The notes under the pieces: model-generated
What the model was told of the DNA's origin: nothing
The model's database searches: none
What the model saw: the letters and a program-made list of their open reading frames with translations, nothing else
Shown: in pieces, positions 18,329 to 27,834 of the stretch
Numbering within the stretch: the stretch's first letter is position 1
Layout of the letters: each line of letters opens with the position of its first letter
From: Marinobacter pelagius
GTDB taxonomy: Bacteria > Pseudomonadota > Gammaproteobacteria > Pseudomonadales > Oleiphilaceae
Length of the DNA: 64,000 nt
Direction of reading: 5' to 3'
Assembly (NCBI RefSeq): GCF_003315345.1
Contig: NZ_QNRO01000004.1
Location: 124,001-188,000 of the forward strand
Program-made: the position numbers and the translations under genes

Positions 18329-19912
18329 ATGAAAAATACAACTAATGACATGCCGGTCTACGCGCCGGTCACCGCCGGTGAAACCATGGAAGCCATCGGT
18401 CACAGGATTCAGGACTATCGGGAGAGCCAGGGGGACAAGACCGCCCTGATCGATGAACGGGAAGAGGTGACCTGGGCGGACCTGATCAACCAGGTAAACC
18501 GGATTGCCAACCGCCTGCAGCAGGCCGGTCTCGAGCCGGGCGACTGCGTGGCGGGTCTGTCGGAAAATACCCGGGAATACGTCGCCCTGTATCTCGGCAC
18601 CCTGGTGGCGGGCGGCTGCATGGTGCCGCTCTCGGGTATGGCCAGCGGCGAGGCCCTGTCGCTGATGATCCGGGATTGCGGTGCCCGATTCCTGTTTGTG
18701 TCCGGTAAGAACCGGGAGCTCTGGTCCAGCATCCGCGAGTCCGTGGACCTGCCGGCAGAGAATGTGGTCGGCCTGGATACCGGGGAGGTTGGTCAGACAC
18801 TGGCGCAATGGCTGGGCGATGTGTCCGATCAGGCCACTCCGGCACCGGTCACCCTGGACGACCCTTTCAACATCATCTACAGCTCGGGCACCACCGGCAC
18901 GCCCAAGGGCATCCTGCACGACTACCGGTTCCGCCAGCGCCAGATGGTCCGGATGAGCCGGTTCGGCCTGGACGGCGACGCCATCAATCTCGTTTCCACG
19001 CCCCTGTATTCCAACACCACCCTGGTCTCGGTCTTACCGACCCTGTTCCACGGCGGCACCCTGGTACTGATGGCGAAATTCGATGCCCACCGGTTCCTGG
19101 AGCTGGCAGAACAATATCGGGTGACTCATGCCATGCTGGTGCCGGTGCAGTACCAGCGCATCCTGGCGGTACCGGATTTCGACCGCTTCGACCTGTCCAG
19201 TTTCAAGCTCAAGCTGTGTACCAGCGCGCCGCTGCGGGCGGGTGTGATTGCCGAAGCCATGCGGCGCTGGCCGGGCAATATCCGTGAGGTCTACGGCCTG
19301 ACCGAGGGCGGCATCTCCACCAGCCTGGACTGCGCAGCCCATCCCGACAAATGGGATTCCGTGGGTGTGCCCACCGAAGGCGCCGAAGTCCGGGTGATCG
19401 ATGACGAGGGCCGGGAGCTACCCCGGGGCGAAACCGGGGAAATCGTCGGCCGGGCCATTTCCATGATGCGCGGTTACGTCAACCGCACCGAACAGACCCG
19501 GGAGATGCTCTGGACCAGCCCGGAAGGCCTGGCGTTCTACCGCAGCGGGGATATGGGCAGGATCGATGAAGACGGGTTTATCTACATCCTCGACCGTCGC
19601 AAGGACATGATCATCTCCGGCGGCTTCAACATCTATGCGGTGGATCTGGAAAAGACCTTGCTCGGCCACCCCGCCGTCGCCGATGTCGCGGTGATCGGCG
19701 TACCCAGCGAGCAATGGGGCGAGACGCCCCTGGCTCTGGTGGTCAAGGCTCGGGGTCACCCGGAGACCGACATGGAGTTGCTGGACTGGGCCAACCATCG
19801 GCTGGGCAAGACCCAGCGGCTGGCGGCAATCGAGTTCCGGGAGGAACTGCCCCGCTCCACCATCGGTAAAGTACTGAAGCGGGAACTCAGGGAGCCCTAC
19901 TGGAACCGCTAG
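18329..19912 (+). CDS. Acyl-CoA ligase (AMP-binding)
   Basis: This 527-residue adenylate-forming enzyme has the P-loop YSSGTTGTPKG at residues 184-194, REVYGLTEGG near 322, the hinge YRSGDMGRIDEDGF near 411-424, and the terminal lysine motif RSTIGKVLKREL. It belongs to the same superfamily as the ligase at 11115 but is clearly a different branch, so the locus can activate two kinds of acid or two intermediates. It is divergent from the SDR operon. Its TAG stop overlaps the TAG stop of the facing enoyl-CoA hydratase gene (CTAG at 19909-19912). Confidence 0.88.
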   Translation: MKNTTNDMPVYAPVTAGETMEAIGHRIQDYRESQGDKTALIDEREEVTWADLINQVNRIANRLQQAGLEPGDCVAGLSENTREYVALYLGTLVAGGCMVPLSGMASGEALSLMIRDCGARFLFVSGKNRELWSSIRESVDLPAENVVGLDTGEVGQTLAQWLGDVSDQATPAPVTLDDPFNIIYSSGTTGTPKGILHDYRFRQRQMVRMSRFGLDGDAINLVSTPLYSNTTLVSVLPTLFHGGTLVLMAKFDAHRFLELAEQYRVTHAMLVPVQYQRILAVPDFDRFDLSSFKLKLCTSAPLRAGVIAEAMRRWPGNIREVYGLTEGGISTSLDCAAHPDKWDSVGVPTEGAEVRVIDDEGRELPRGETGEIVGRAISMMRGYVNRTEQTREMLWTSPEGLAFYRSGDMGRIDEDGFIYILDRRKDMIISGGFNIYAVDLEKTLLGHPAVADVAVIGVPSEQWGETPLALVVKARGHPETDMELLDWANHRLGKTQRLAAIEFREELPRSTIGKVLKRELREPYWNR

Positions 19913-20649
19913 CGGCGCTCCATTCTCGCCAGAGCCTGCCGGCAATCGTCGGAGCGCAGGCGCTCGGAGAACACCGCGCGCTCGCGCTCCAGTGCTTCCC
20001 TGACCTGATCCCGCCAGGGAGCCCGGATCAACCGCTTGCTCGCCCTGAGCGCCTCCCGGGGTTTACCGGCCAGCCGCTGCGCCAGTTCCAGCGCGGCGGC
20101 CACTGCAGTACCGTCATCCACCACCTTGCTGACCAGGCCACAGTCCCGGGCCTCGATACCGTCCATGACCTCCCCGAACAGCAGCAGTTCTGCCGCCCGG
20201 CGGGCACCGAGGTGCAGGGGCATGGTGACCGTGGAGGCCGCCTCGGGCACCAGACCAAGATCGACAAAAGCGGTCTTGAAGGTCGCGGATCTACCGGCAA
20301 TCACCGAGTCGCAATGCAGAAGCAGAGTCGTGCCGATGCCGATGGCAATCCCTTCCACGGCGGCAATGACCGGCGTATCGCAGTCCATCAGGGTTTCGAT
20401 AAAGGCCAGGCCCGCCGAGGACTGCGGATTCGGGTCCGTGGCGCGGGCACGGAAATCGTCCAGGTCATTACCGGCGGTGAACACATCGCCATGCCCGGAG
20501 ATGACGATGGCGTTAACAGTCTCGTCATCAGCGGCTTCGCGAATACGTCGGCTCAGCAGCCCGTACATCTCGCGGGTCAGCGCGTTCTTCTTCTCCGGGC
20601 GGTTGATGGTGAGATGGACCACGGCCTCCGCCTGATGCATGTCGATCAT
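19909..20649 (-). CDS. Enoyl-CoA hydratase/isomerase family protein
   Basis: A 246-residue crotonase-fold protein. The oxyanion-hole segments are ISGHGDVFTAGNDLDDF near residue 50-66 and AVEGIAIGIGTTLLLHCD near 96-113, followed by DLGLVPEAAS with a glutamate at the usual second catalytic region. It hydrates or isomerises enoyl-CoAs in beta-oxidation. The GGAS-type TAGND motif is closer to isomerase/ECI-like members than to classical FadB, so isomerase activity is possible. It is convergent with the ligase and has its own promoter in the gap before the TRAP genes. Confidence 0.87.
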   Translation of the reverse strand: MIDMHQAEAVVHLTINRPEKKNALTREMYGLLSRRIREAADDETVNAIVISGHGDVFTAGNDLDDFRARATDPNPQSSAGLAFIETLMDCDTPVIAAVEGIAIGIGTTLLLHCDSVIAGRSATFKTAFVDLGLVPEAASTVTMPLHLGARRAAELLLFGEVMDGIEARDCGLVSKVVDDGTAVAAALELAQRLAGKPREALRASKRLIRAPWRDQVREALERERAVFSERLRSDDCRQALARMERR

Positions 20650-20741
20650 TGAGCTATCCTTCCAGAAGATTACGTTGTTGTTTGAGGTAAAAACATCCTA
20701 TTGCAAAAGCCCGACGTTGTGATAGATTCAGAGAACATAAA

Positions 20742-20774
20742 TTCACCCTGCAGTTAAGAGTTCTGCAGAGTGAA
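20742..20774. promoter_or_regulatory. Inverted repeat upstream of the TRAP operon
   Basis: Arms TTCACCCTGCAG (20742-20753) and CTGCAGAGTGAA (20763-20774) match at 11 of 12 positions around a 9-base spacer. It ends 41 bases before the dctP start and lies in the divergent gap with the enoyl-CoA hydratase gene. The size and symmetry fit an operator for a dimeric regulator, or a leader hairpin. No regulator is identified. Confidence 0.45.
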
Positions 20775-20815
20775 ACTAGAAGCAAGGCCAATACAACAAC
20801 GAAAGAGGCACAGTC

Positions 20816-21862
20816 ATGAACCTCATAATGCAAGCACGCAAGAAGCTGACCGTTTACGCGTCCGCCCTTACCCTTGGCGTTTCTGCCGCCCTTGCTGCCA
20901 CACCGGCAGCGGCCCAGGACACCGTCACCTGGAAGGTGCAATCCCACTGGCCGGGTTCCAGCAGCTCCTACGAGGACAGCCTGGGCCGGCTGAAACGGGT
21001 TCTGGAAGAACGCACCGATGGTCGCCTGAAACTGCAGTTGTTCGAAGCAGGCGCCCTGTTCAAGGCCAAAGACACCTTTGATGCGGTCAGCCGCGGCATC
21101 CTGGAAATGGGTACGATTTCACCCTCCTATGCCCAGGACAAGATTTCCCTCGCGGGCATCGCCTCGGGCCTGCCGTTTGCATTCCGCAACGTCTGGGAGG
21201 CAGCCTATTTTCACCAGAACATGGGTTTTGAAGCCATGCTCCGGGAAGAAGCAGCGAAACACGGTGTGTACTGGGCCACCGACAAGGTCTATCCCACCGA
21301 AATGGTGGTCAAGAAGCCCATCAATAGCTGGGAGGATTTCACCAGCCTGAAGATCCGTTCTTCCGGGGCCCTCCAGAAATTCCTGACCGAAGCCGGTGCC
21401 GCCGCCTCGTACATCCCGGGCAGTGAACTGTATTCGGCACTGGACTCCGGCATTGTTGACGGTGCCCATTGGGGCGCATCCCAGGGTGCTCTCAGCATGG
21501 GTCTCTATGAAGTGGCCAAATACCACGTCAAACCTGCACTCAACATTGCCGGCACAGACGTGATCATTGTCAGCCAGAAGGCCCTGGACAAACTGCCGGA
21601 AGACATGCAGAAGATCGTCAAGGATGCCCTGGCCGAGCAGTTCTGGGTGCGCACCAACGAGTACCTTTACAAGGAACAACTGGCTCTGGCCAAAGCGCAG
21701 GCCGAACACGGTGTTGAGGTGAACACCCTGCCCCAGGACGTACAGCAGAAGCTCGCGCAAACCGCCCAGGAAATGTGGGACGAAGAAGGCAAGCGCAGTG
21801 AACAGGCCGCGAAGGCACTGGAGATGCTGAAGAGCTTCCTGAGCGACCTCGGCTACCTGTAA
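20816..21862 (+). CDS. dctP: TRAP transporter solute-binding protein (DctP family)
   Basis: A 348-residue periplasmic protein with a signal peptide ending TPAAAQD near residue 35. The mature part starts VTWKVQSHWPGSSS, and has LFEAGALFKAKDTFDAVSRG and the substrate-carboxylate region KIRSSGALQKFLTEAGAAA, with Arg at the position that normally salt-bridges a carboxylate. DctP proteins bind organic acids and hand them to DctQM. The gene begins a dctPQM operon and is followed by a hairpin that may set its higher expression. Substrate is probably an acid used by the nearby acyl-CoA genes. Confidence 0.9.
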   Translation: MNLIMQARKKLTVYASALTLGVSAALAATPAAAQDTVTWKVQSHWPGSSSSYEDSLGRLKRVLEERTDGRLKLQLFEAGALFKAKDTFDAVSRGILEMGTISPSYAQDKISLAGIASGLPFAFRNVWEAAYFHQNMGFEAMLREEAAKHGVYWATDKVYPTEMVVKKPINSWEDFTSLKIRSSGALQKFLTEAGAAASYIPGSELYSALDSGIVDGAHWGASQGALSMGLYEVAKYHVKPALNIAGTDVIIVSQKALDKLPEDMQKIVKDALAEQFWVRTNEYLYKEQLALAKAQAEHGVEVNTLPQDVQQKLAQTAQEMWDEEGKRSEQAAKALEMLKSFLSDLGYL

Positions 21863-21884
21863 GAGCGGCCAGTCGCCAATTCCG

Positions 21885-21911
21885 AGCCGGGGCACGCCCC
21901 GGCTTTCTTTC
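21885..21911 (+). terminator. Hairpin between dctP and dctQ
   Basis: Perfect 9-bp stem AGCCGGGGC/GCCCCGGCT with a 2-base loop (21885-21904), followed by TTCTTTCC. It looks like a leaky intrinsic terminator that would make binding-protein mRNA more abundant than permease mRNA, a common arrangement in TRAP operons. Confidence 0.7.
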
Positions 21912-21943
21912 CTCTGAAAACCAATGAGTTACCGGAGCGTGTC

Positions 21944-22489
21944 ATGAGTGTGCTGACAGCATTCATGAGAGGGGTCACCCGTCTCAATGATCTTATCGGG
22001 CGCGGGATTGCGCTACTGGTGTTTGCGATGTTCGGTTTCCTGCTGCTGGAGGTCGGGCTTCGTTACCTTTTCAATTCGCCGACGGTCTGGACCAATGAAC
22101 TGTCACAGATGCTGTTCGGTATCTATGCGGTGATGTCCGGCGGCTACATTCTCGCCCATCGGGGGCATGTGAATGTGGATCTGCTCCATTCGCATCTGGC
22201 GCCCCGAAAGCGCGCAGCACTCGACATCGTCACTTCCACGATTTTTTTCATTTTTACCCTGGCCCTGCTCTGGTTCGGCATTGATGTCGCCAGTGAATCC
22301 ATCGCCAGCTGGGAAACCTCATACTCTGCCTGGAACCCGCCGGTGTGGCCGGTCAAGCTGGCCATTCCCGTCGGCACTGGCTTGCTGGTGCTGCAGGGCC
22401 TGGTGAAATTGCTCGAAGACATCGCCATCGCATTCAATCTGGATTATTACCAACCGGCACAGGAAGAGTCTGAAGGAGATTACCTGTGA
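21944..22489 (+). CDS. dctQ: TRAP transporter small permease (DctQ family)
   Basis: A 181-residue protein with four membrane segments (about residues 22-42, 55-75, 97-117, 138-158) and the DctQ-type region LEVGLRYLFNSPTVWTNELSQMLFG. It joins DctM to form the Na+-driven membrane unit. Its stop overlaps the GTG start of dctM by four bases. Confidence 0.88.
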   Translation: MSVLTAFMRGVTRLNDLIGRGIALLVFAMFGFLLLEVGLRYLFNSPTVWTNELSQMLFGIYAVMSGGYILAHRGHVNVDLLHSHLAPRKRAALDIVTSTIFFIFTLALLWFGIDVASESIASWETSYSAWNPPVWPVKLAIPVGTGLLVLQGLVKLLEDIAIAFNLDYYQPAQEESEGDYL

Positions 22490-23796
22490 GCATTGAAATA
22501 CTGACTCTTCTGTTCTTTGGTTCGCTGCTGTTTTTCCTGCTCCTGGGCTTGCCCCTGGCTTTTGTCCTGGGCGGTGTATCCGTGGTGTTCCTTTATTTCA
22601 CCTGGGGTTTCGAATCCTTCTTCATGGTGGTCTCGCAGATCTGGGGCACCATGGGCAGCTTCACCCTGGTGGCCATTCCCCTGTTCGTGTTCATGGCGAT
22701 GGTGCTGGAGCGCACCGGGGTGGCCAAGGATCTCTACCGCATGATGCACCTGTGGTTCGGTGGCCTGCGGGGCGGCCTGGCTCTGGGAACCCTCGCCATC
22801 TGTGCGGTATTTGCCGCCATGGTGGGCATCAGTGGCGCGGCCGTGGTGGCCATGGGCACCATCGCCCTGCCGTCCATGCTGGAGCGGGGCTACGATCGCA
22901 AGATGGCCCTCGGCGTCATCAATACCGGGGGCGGCTGGGGCATTCTGATCCCGCCCAGCATCCTGATGATTCTCTATGCCCTGATTACCGGGGTATCTGT
23001 TGGCCAGATGTTCGCCGCCGGCATCATGCCCGGGGCGCTGCTGATGGTGCTCACGTTCATCTACATCATCGTGCGCGCCACGCTACAGCCGCACCTGGCA
23101 CCGGCCCTGCCACCGGAAGAACGCGGCACCTGGCCGGAAAAGCTGCGCGCCCTGCGGGCGGTGTTGCTGCCGATCGGGGTGGTGGTGATGGTTCTGGGCT
23201 CGATTATCGGCGGGATCACCACACCCACGGAAGCCGCCGCCATGGGCGTACTGGGCGCGCTGATATCGGCAGCCGTCTACGGTGAATTCAAGTGGTCGGT
23301 GATGCAGGAGGCGGCCATCCGCACCTTCAAGCTGACCGGCATGATCATGTGGATCCTGTTCGCCGCCCACGCCTTCAGCGCCGCCTACCAGAGCATGGGG
23401 GCCCAGGAACTGATCGAGGGCCTGATGAACATGGTTCCCGGTGGCCCCTGGGGCATCATCATCGCCATGATGGTGATCGTGTTCCTGCTCGCCATGGTGC
23501 TCGACCCGGTAGGCATCATGCTGATCACCCTGCCGGTGTTCATGCCCATCGTGAAATCCCTGGGCTTCGATCCTGTCTGGTTCGGCATCCTGTTCGTGAT
23601 CAACATGGAAATCGGCTACAAGACCCCGCCCTTTGGCTTCAACCTGTTCTACCTCAAGGGCGTGGTACCGCCCGGTATCACCATGAAGGACATTTACACC
23701 TCGGTGATTCCGTTTGTATTGATCGAGATTCTGGCCATTGCCATCATCATGGTCTTCCCTGAGATTGCCACCTGGTTGCCGGATCTGTTCTTCTGA
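22486..23796 (+). CDS. dctM: TRAP transporter large permease (DctM family)
   Basis: A 436-residue multi-spanning protein with the DctM landmarks GISGAAVVAMGTIALPSMLERGYD near residue 107-130, NTGGGWGILIPPSILMILY near 146, and ITTPTEAAAMGVLGAL near 245. It is the transport subunit of the TRAP system. GTG start at 22486, overlapping dctQ. An intrinsic terminator follows 22 bases after the stop. Confidence 0.92.
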   Translation: MSIEILTLLFFGSLLFFLLLGLPLAFVLGGVSVVFLYFTWGFESFFMVVSQIWGTMGSFTLVAIPLFVFMAMVLERTGVAKDLYRMMHLWFGGLRGGLALGTLAICAVFAAMVGISGAAVVAMGTIALPSMLERGYDRKMALGVINTGGGWGILIPPSILMILYALITGVSVGQMFAAGIMPGALLMVLTFIYIIVRATLQPHLAPALPPEERGTWPEKLRALRAVLLPIGVVVMVLGSIIGGITTPTEAAAMGVLGALISAAVYGEFKWSVMQEAAIRTFKLTGMIMWILFAAHAFSAAYQSMGAQELIEGLMNMVPGGPWGIIIAMMVIVFLLAMVLDPVGIMLITLPVFMPIVKSLGFDPVWFGILFVINMEIGYKTPPFGFNLFYLKGVVPPGITMKDIYTSVIPFVLIEILAIAIIMVFPEIATWLPDLFF

Positions 23797-23818
23797 TCCG
23801 ATCAGCCTGACAGGCAAC

Positions 23819-23854
23819 AAAAAAGCCCGGCGGATATCCTCCACCGGGCTTTTT
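23819..23854. terminator. Bidirectional intrinsic terminator
   Basis: Stem GCCCGG/CCGGGC (23825-23830 and 23844-23849) with an A-tract before and a T-tract after, between convergent dctM and the NSS symporter gene. It can stop transcripts from both sides. Confidence 0.88.
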
Positions 23855-23902
23855 CTGTTTCCCGCCCGGCCCGAAGACAGTAATCGGGGCGGGCGTTAAA
23901 GC

Positions 23903-23932
23903 GGGGTCAGATGAAAGCGTTCAACTGACCCC
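23903..23932. repeat. 30-nt GGGGTC palindrome, single copy
   Basis: Ends GGGGTC/GACCCC and length match the family at 6206-6362 and 44807-44942. Unlike most copies, positions 7 and 24 pair (A/T) here, and the mismatch is at position 9 (A/A). It sits 21 bases before the stop of the NSS symporter gene, in a convergent gap that already has a terminator. Confidence 0.8.
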
Positions 23933-23953
23933 TGGTTTGGCGGCAACTGGGGA

Positions 23954-25351
23954 TCACGCCATCAGGTTGTAGATGAACACGATCACCACGGCAATCGGGG
24001 TCACGAACCGGATCAGGTTGTACCACAGGCCGAAGGCGCCGCCGGTCAGGGCCAGGTCGGACTTGAGTGACTCCCGGGCTACGAACCAGCCCACAAACAG
24101 GGCCGTGAGCAGGCCGGACAGCGGCAGCATGATGTTGGCTGTGATGTAGTCCAGCAGGTCAAAGATGGTCTTGCCCTCGAACCGTTCGAACATGCCCAGC
24201 GGTGTGATATCGGACCACACATTCAGGGACAGGATCGAGGCAATGCCCAGAGCCCAGCACAGCACACCCACCAGCACCGCGCTGCCGGTACGGGCAAGGC
24301 TGGTCTTCTCCTCGACCCACTCGACCACCGGCTCCAGCAGGGAAATGCCGGACGTCCACGCCGCGAACAGCAACAGCACGAAGAACAGGGCACCAAACAG
24401 GCTGCCAAAGGGCATGTTTCCGAACGCCAGCGGCAGGGTCTGGAAAATCAGGCCGGGGCCGGCACTGGCTTCCAGGCCATTGGCAAACACCACCGGGAAG
24501 ATGGCCAGGCCCGCCAGCAGGGCAACAGCGGTATCCATGATCGCGACGCTGATGGCGGTACGCCCGATGGACACGTCCCGACCCAGGTAGGAACCGTAGG
24601 CCATCATGATCGCCATACCCAAGCTGAGGGTGAAGAAGGCATGACCGAGGGCAACCAGCACACCGCTGACGGTAAGGGCGCCGAAATTCGGACTGAACAG
24701 GAAGCTGACCGCCTCACCGAAATGGCCGGTAGTAGTGGCATAGCCCACAGCAACCAGCAGCAGGATGAACAGGGCCGGCATCAGGATGGTGGCCGCACGC
24801 TCCAGACCACCTTTCAGGCCCCGGGAGACCACCAGTACAACCAGCGCCATGAACACGGTGTGCCAGATCAGCAGTTGCACCGGGCTGCCGAGCAGGCCGC
24901 CGAACAGGTCACCTATGGACTCGGCGGTACCGCCAGTGAAGTCGCCGGCGGCGGCGTGGCCGATGTAGGACGCGGCCCAGCCACCAATCACCGAATAGAA
25001 GGAAAGGATGATGAAGGCGGCAAGCATGCCCACGATCGCCGAGATCCGCCAGACGGGAGAGGCAAGGTTACGCTCGGCCACCAGGCGGAAGCTGGTGATC
25101 GGGTTGTGCCGGCCGTTCCGGCCGATGAATACCTCGGCCATCATGATGGGAATACCGATGATGGCGATACAGAGCAGGTATACCAGAACAAAGGCACCAC
25201 CGCCGTTCTCACCGGTGACGTAGGGGAATTTCCAGACGTTGCCGAGGCCAACGGCAGAACCGGTAGCCGCCAGAATGAACGCCAGCCGGGACGACCAGAG
25301 GCCACGGGCAGTGTAATCGCCGTTACCCGACACAGAGTTGGATTGAGACAT
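23954..25351 (-). CDS. Sodium-dependent NSS/SNF family transporter
   Basis: A 465-residue protein with about 11-12 membrane segments. The first helix region GSAVGLGNVWKFPYVTGENGGGAF is the neurotransmitter:sodium symporter signature (quoted in parts: GSAVGLGNVWKFPY, TGENGGGAF) that lines the Na+ and substrate sites; GRNGRHNPI follows in the first loop. Bacterial members such as LeuT and MhsT import amino acids with Na+. The gene has its own promoter, with no operon partner. Confidence 0.9.
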   Translation of the reverse strand: MSQSNSVSGNGDYTARGLWSSRLAFILAATGSAVGLGNVWKFPYVTGENGGGAFVLVYLLCIAIIGIPIMMAEVFIGRNGRHNPITSFRLVAERNLASPVWRISAIVGMLAAFIILSFYSVIGGWAASYIGHAAAGDFTGGTAESIGDLFGGLLGSPVQLLIWHTVFMALVVLVVSRGLKGGLERAATILMPALFILLLVAVGYATTTGHFGEAVSFLFSPNFGALTVSGVLVALGHAFFTLSLGMAIMMAYGSYLGRDVSIGRTAISVAIMDTAVALLAGLAIFPVVFANGLEASAGPGLIFQTLPLAFGNMPFGSLFGALFFVLLLFAAWTSGISLLEPVVEWVEEKTSLARTGSAVLVGVLCWALGIASILSLNVWSDITPLGMFERFEGKTIFDLLDYITANIMLPLSGLLTALFVGWFVARESLKSDLALTGGAFGLWYNLIRFVTPIAVVIVFIYNLMA

Positions 25352-25470
25352 GTTGATTTCCTGTGCTTTTGGCTAAGGAATTGAAAGAGGATCGAGCGCC
25401 CGGGGCAGGCCCGGGCTGTTGGGGCGCGATTCTGCCAGCACTGGCGTAACGATGCCAGTGCTGGCGTGTA

Positions 25471-26343
25471 TCAGGCAGTAGCCGCCAGACGGGCCCGGGG
25501 ATGGAAGCGGGCATTCACCCACAGGGAAAACACGATGACTGCACCACCGATGGCCAGCCGGAGCAAATCGGCATCCCGGTTCCAGATCAACAGGTTGACC
25601 AGCAGGCCGGCGGGAACAAGGGCATTGTTCATGATTGCCAGGGTGCCCGCATCCACCTTGCAGGCACCCCGGTTCCACAGGAACAACCCGAGGCCGGAGG
25701 CGGCAAAGCCGAGCCAGGCCAGCACGCCCCACTGCAGGCCGGTGGACGGCAACCGCTCGGGATTGCCGAAGATCAGGAACGAAGGCAGAGCAATGATCAG
25801 GGCGCCGAAGAAGAAATAGCCGAAGGTCCGGAACGAGCCCAGATCCAGCGGATACCGCTGCATGACATGCTTGTAGCCCACCTGGCCGGCGGCAAAGGTA
25901 AAGTTGGCCACCTGCAGCAACAGGAAGCCGGTGACGAAGTCCTGACTCAGGCCGTCATACCGGATGATCCCCGCCCCAACCGTGGCAATCGCCGCCGCCA
26001 GCAGAGCCACCGGCGAGAAACGCCGGAAAAGCGCATCATCGAGCAGGGTCACGTACAGGGGCGTGAAAATGGTGAACAACAGGACTTCCGGAACCGTCAG
26101 GTAGCTGAACGAGCGGTAGAGACACAGATAGGTCACCCCGAACTGCAGCATACCGGTCACCAGAATACCCAGCTTGAGCCCGGAGGGCACACCGCGCCAG
26201 CGGGTAAAGGGCAGGAAAATCAGTGACGCGATCAGTACCCGGGTCAGTACCGCAAAATCACTGTCCACCTGGCCGGCGAGGAACTCTCCGATCAGGCTGA
26301 AGGAGAATGCCCAGAGAACCGTAACAAAAATCAGCAAACCCAT
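25471..26343 (-). CDS. EamA/DMT family transporter
   Basis: A 290-residue protein with ten predicted membrane helices in two EamA halves (first half IFVTVLWAFSFSLIGE..., second half from about residue 145). The start at 26343 is preferred because GGGAGAG lies nine bases upstream; the longer frame to 26457 lacks a ribosome site and would overlap the promoter of the divergent MATE gene. DMT proteins export or import small metabolites; the substrate is unknown. Pairing with a divergent MATE gene suggests efflux, which is weak evidence. Confidence 0.83.
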   Translation of the reverse strand: MGLLIFVTVLWAFSFSLIGEFLAGQVDSDFAVLTRVLIASLIFLPFTRWRGVPSGLKLGILVTGMLQFGVTYLCLYRSFSYLTVPEVLLFTIFTPLYVTLLDDALFRRFSPVALLAAAIATVGAGIIRYDGLSQDFVTGFLLLQVANFTFAAGQVGYKHVMQRYPLDLGSFRTFGYFFFGALIIALPSFLIFGNPERLPSTGLQWGVLAWLGFAASGLGLFLWNRGACKVDAGTLAIMNNALVPAGLLVNLLIWNRDADLLRLAIGGAVIVFSLWVNARFHPRARLAATA

Positions 26344-26415
26344 GTTGATAATCTCTCCCATTAACCGAGGCGCGTACTGTAACCGCTTTTCGGGTAGGAT
26401 GCAGGCCTGTTTCAC

Positions 26416-27834
26416 ATGGAGACCCGGGGACCAAGCGCCACGATGGACGAAACCCACCAGCCATTACCCGAAGCCCGGCAACCGCTACTGAGCCGGGTGT
26501 TTACCGAATGGCGCACCCTCGCCATTCTTGGCGGACCGATCCTCATCGCCCAGGTTGCCCAGATGGCGAACGGGGTGATCGATACGGTCATGGCCGGCCA
26601 TGCCAGTGCCGAGGATCTCGCCGCCGTGGGTATCGGCAGCAGCCTGTGGATGCCGCTGTTCCTGTTCTTCATGGGGGCGCTCAGCGCCCTGCAACCGATC
26701 ATCTCCGGCTACAACGGCGCGGGCAACCGCGAAAAGATCATGCCGGCCACCTGGCAGGGCCTCTACCTGGCCGCCGGCGGTTCGGTGATCATGATCCTGC
26801 TGCTGATCAATGTGAAGCCGGTGCTCACCCTGCTGGAGCTGGACGCCAACACCACCCGCATCACCCAGGGTTACCTGGATGCCTTTGCCTGGGGCGTTCC
26901 GGCCATGCTGCTGATGGCCGCCTTGCGCGGCCTGACCGATGGCCTGGGGCACACCCGGGTGATCATGGTGTTCTCGGTGCTCAGCACCCTGATCAATCTG
27001 CCCCTGAACTACATCTTCATTTATGGCAAGCTCGGGCTCCCTGCCATGGGTGGTATCGGCTGTGGCTGGGCTACATCGCTGTCCAATGGTTTTGCCGCAG
27101 TGGCAATGCTGGTCTACCTGAACCGCAGCCGCGTGTACCGGAGCTTCCACCTGATTGCCGATTGGGCTGCCCCGGACCGGGCAGGCCTGGGTTATATCCT
27201 GCGTATCGGCGTGCCGATCGGTTTCACCATTTTCGTCGAAGCCAGCATGTTCGCGGTCATTGCCCTGTTCCTGGCGCCTCTTGGCCCGGTGGTGGTCGCG
27301 GGCCACCAGATTGCCCTGAACGTGGTGTCGCTGCTGTTCATGTTGCCGTTGAGCCTGGGCATGGCTCTGACCCTGAGGGTGAGCTTCCTGATCGGGGCCC
27401 GGGCGCCGGACAGCGCCCGCCTGATTTCCCGCAGCTCGCTGGTACTGGCGGCGGCCATTGCGCTGGTTTTTGCCACCCTGCTGTACACCTTTTCCCCGGA
27501 GATTGCCGCCCTGTATTCGGGCGAGGCCGATGTCCGGGCGGTCACCGTGGCCCTGCTGGGCTTCGCGGCCCTGTTCCAGGTCGCCGATGTGGTGCAGGTG
27601 ACGTGCATCAGCGCCCTGCGGGGGTACAAGGACACCCGTATCCCCATGTTCATCATGCTGTTTTCATTCTGGGGGATCGGATTGCCGCTGGGTTACGCCC
27701 TGACGTTCACCGACTGGATCGTGCCCGCCATGGGGGCTGCGGGATTCTGGGTAGGACTGACCTGTGGCCTTACGTCCGCCAGCCTGCTGCTGGGCTGGCG
27801 CCTGTTCTGCTTTACGCCGGATCAGGCTGACTGA
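26416..27834 (+). CDS. MATE family multidrug efflux transporter, NorM-like
   Basis: A 472-residue, 12-helix protein in two similar halves. It opens with ILGGPILIAQVAQMANGVIDTVMAGHAS, the MatE start (parts: GPILIAQVAQMANG, DTVMAG), and has ALRGLTDGLGHTR near residue 170 and the matching SALRGYKDTRIPM near residue 395. These export cationic drugs and dyes with Na+ or H+. The ATG at 26443 is an alternative start. Its last 13 bases overlap the end of the convergent diguanylate cyclase gene. Confidence 0.9.
   Translation: METRGPSATMDETHQPLPEARQPLLSRVFTEWRTLAILGGPILIAQVAQMANGVIDTVMAGHASAEDLAAVGIGSSLWMPLFLFFMGALSALQPIISGYNGAGNREKIMPATWQGLYLAAGGSVIMILLLINVKPVLTLLELDANTTRITQGYLDAFAWGVPAMLLMAALRGLTDGLGHTRVIMVFSVLSTLINLPLNYIFIYGKLGLPAMGGIGCGWATSLSNGFAAVAMLVYLNRSRVYRSFHLIADWAAPDRAGLGYILRIGVPIGFTIFVEASMFAVIALFLAPLGPVVVAGHQIALNVVSLLFMLPLSLGMALTLRVSFLIGARAPDSARLISRSSLVLAAAIALVFATLLYTFSPEIAALYSGEADVRAVTVALLGFAALFQVADVVQVTCISALRGYKDTRIPMFIMLFSFWGIGLPLGYALTFTDWIVPAMGAAGFWVGLTCGLTSASLLLGWRLFCFTPDQAD

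Noticed and set aside
26508..27830. 440-codon frame inside the MATE gene on the same strand
   Set aside because: Out-of-frame shadow, Arg/Pro/His-rich, no membrane pattern; the MATE frame is intact.
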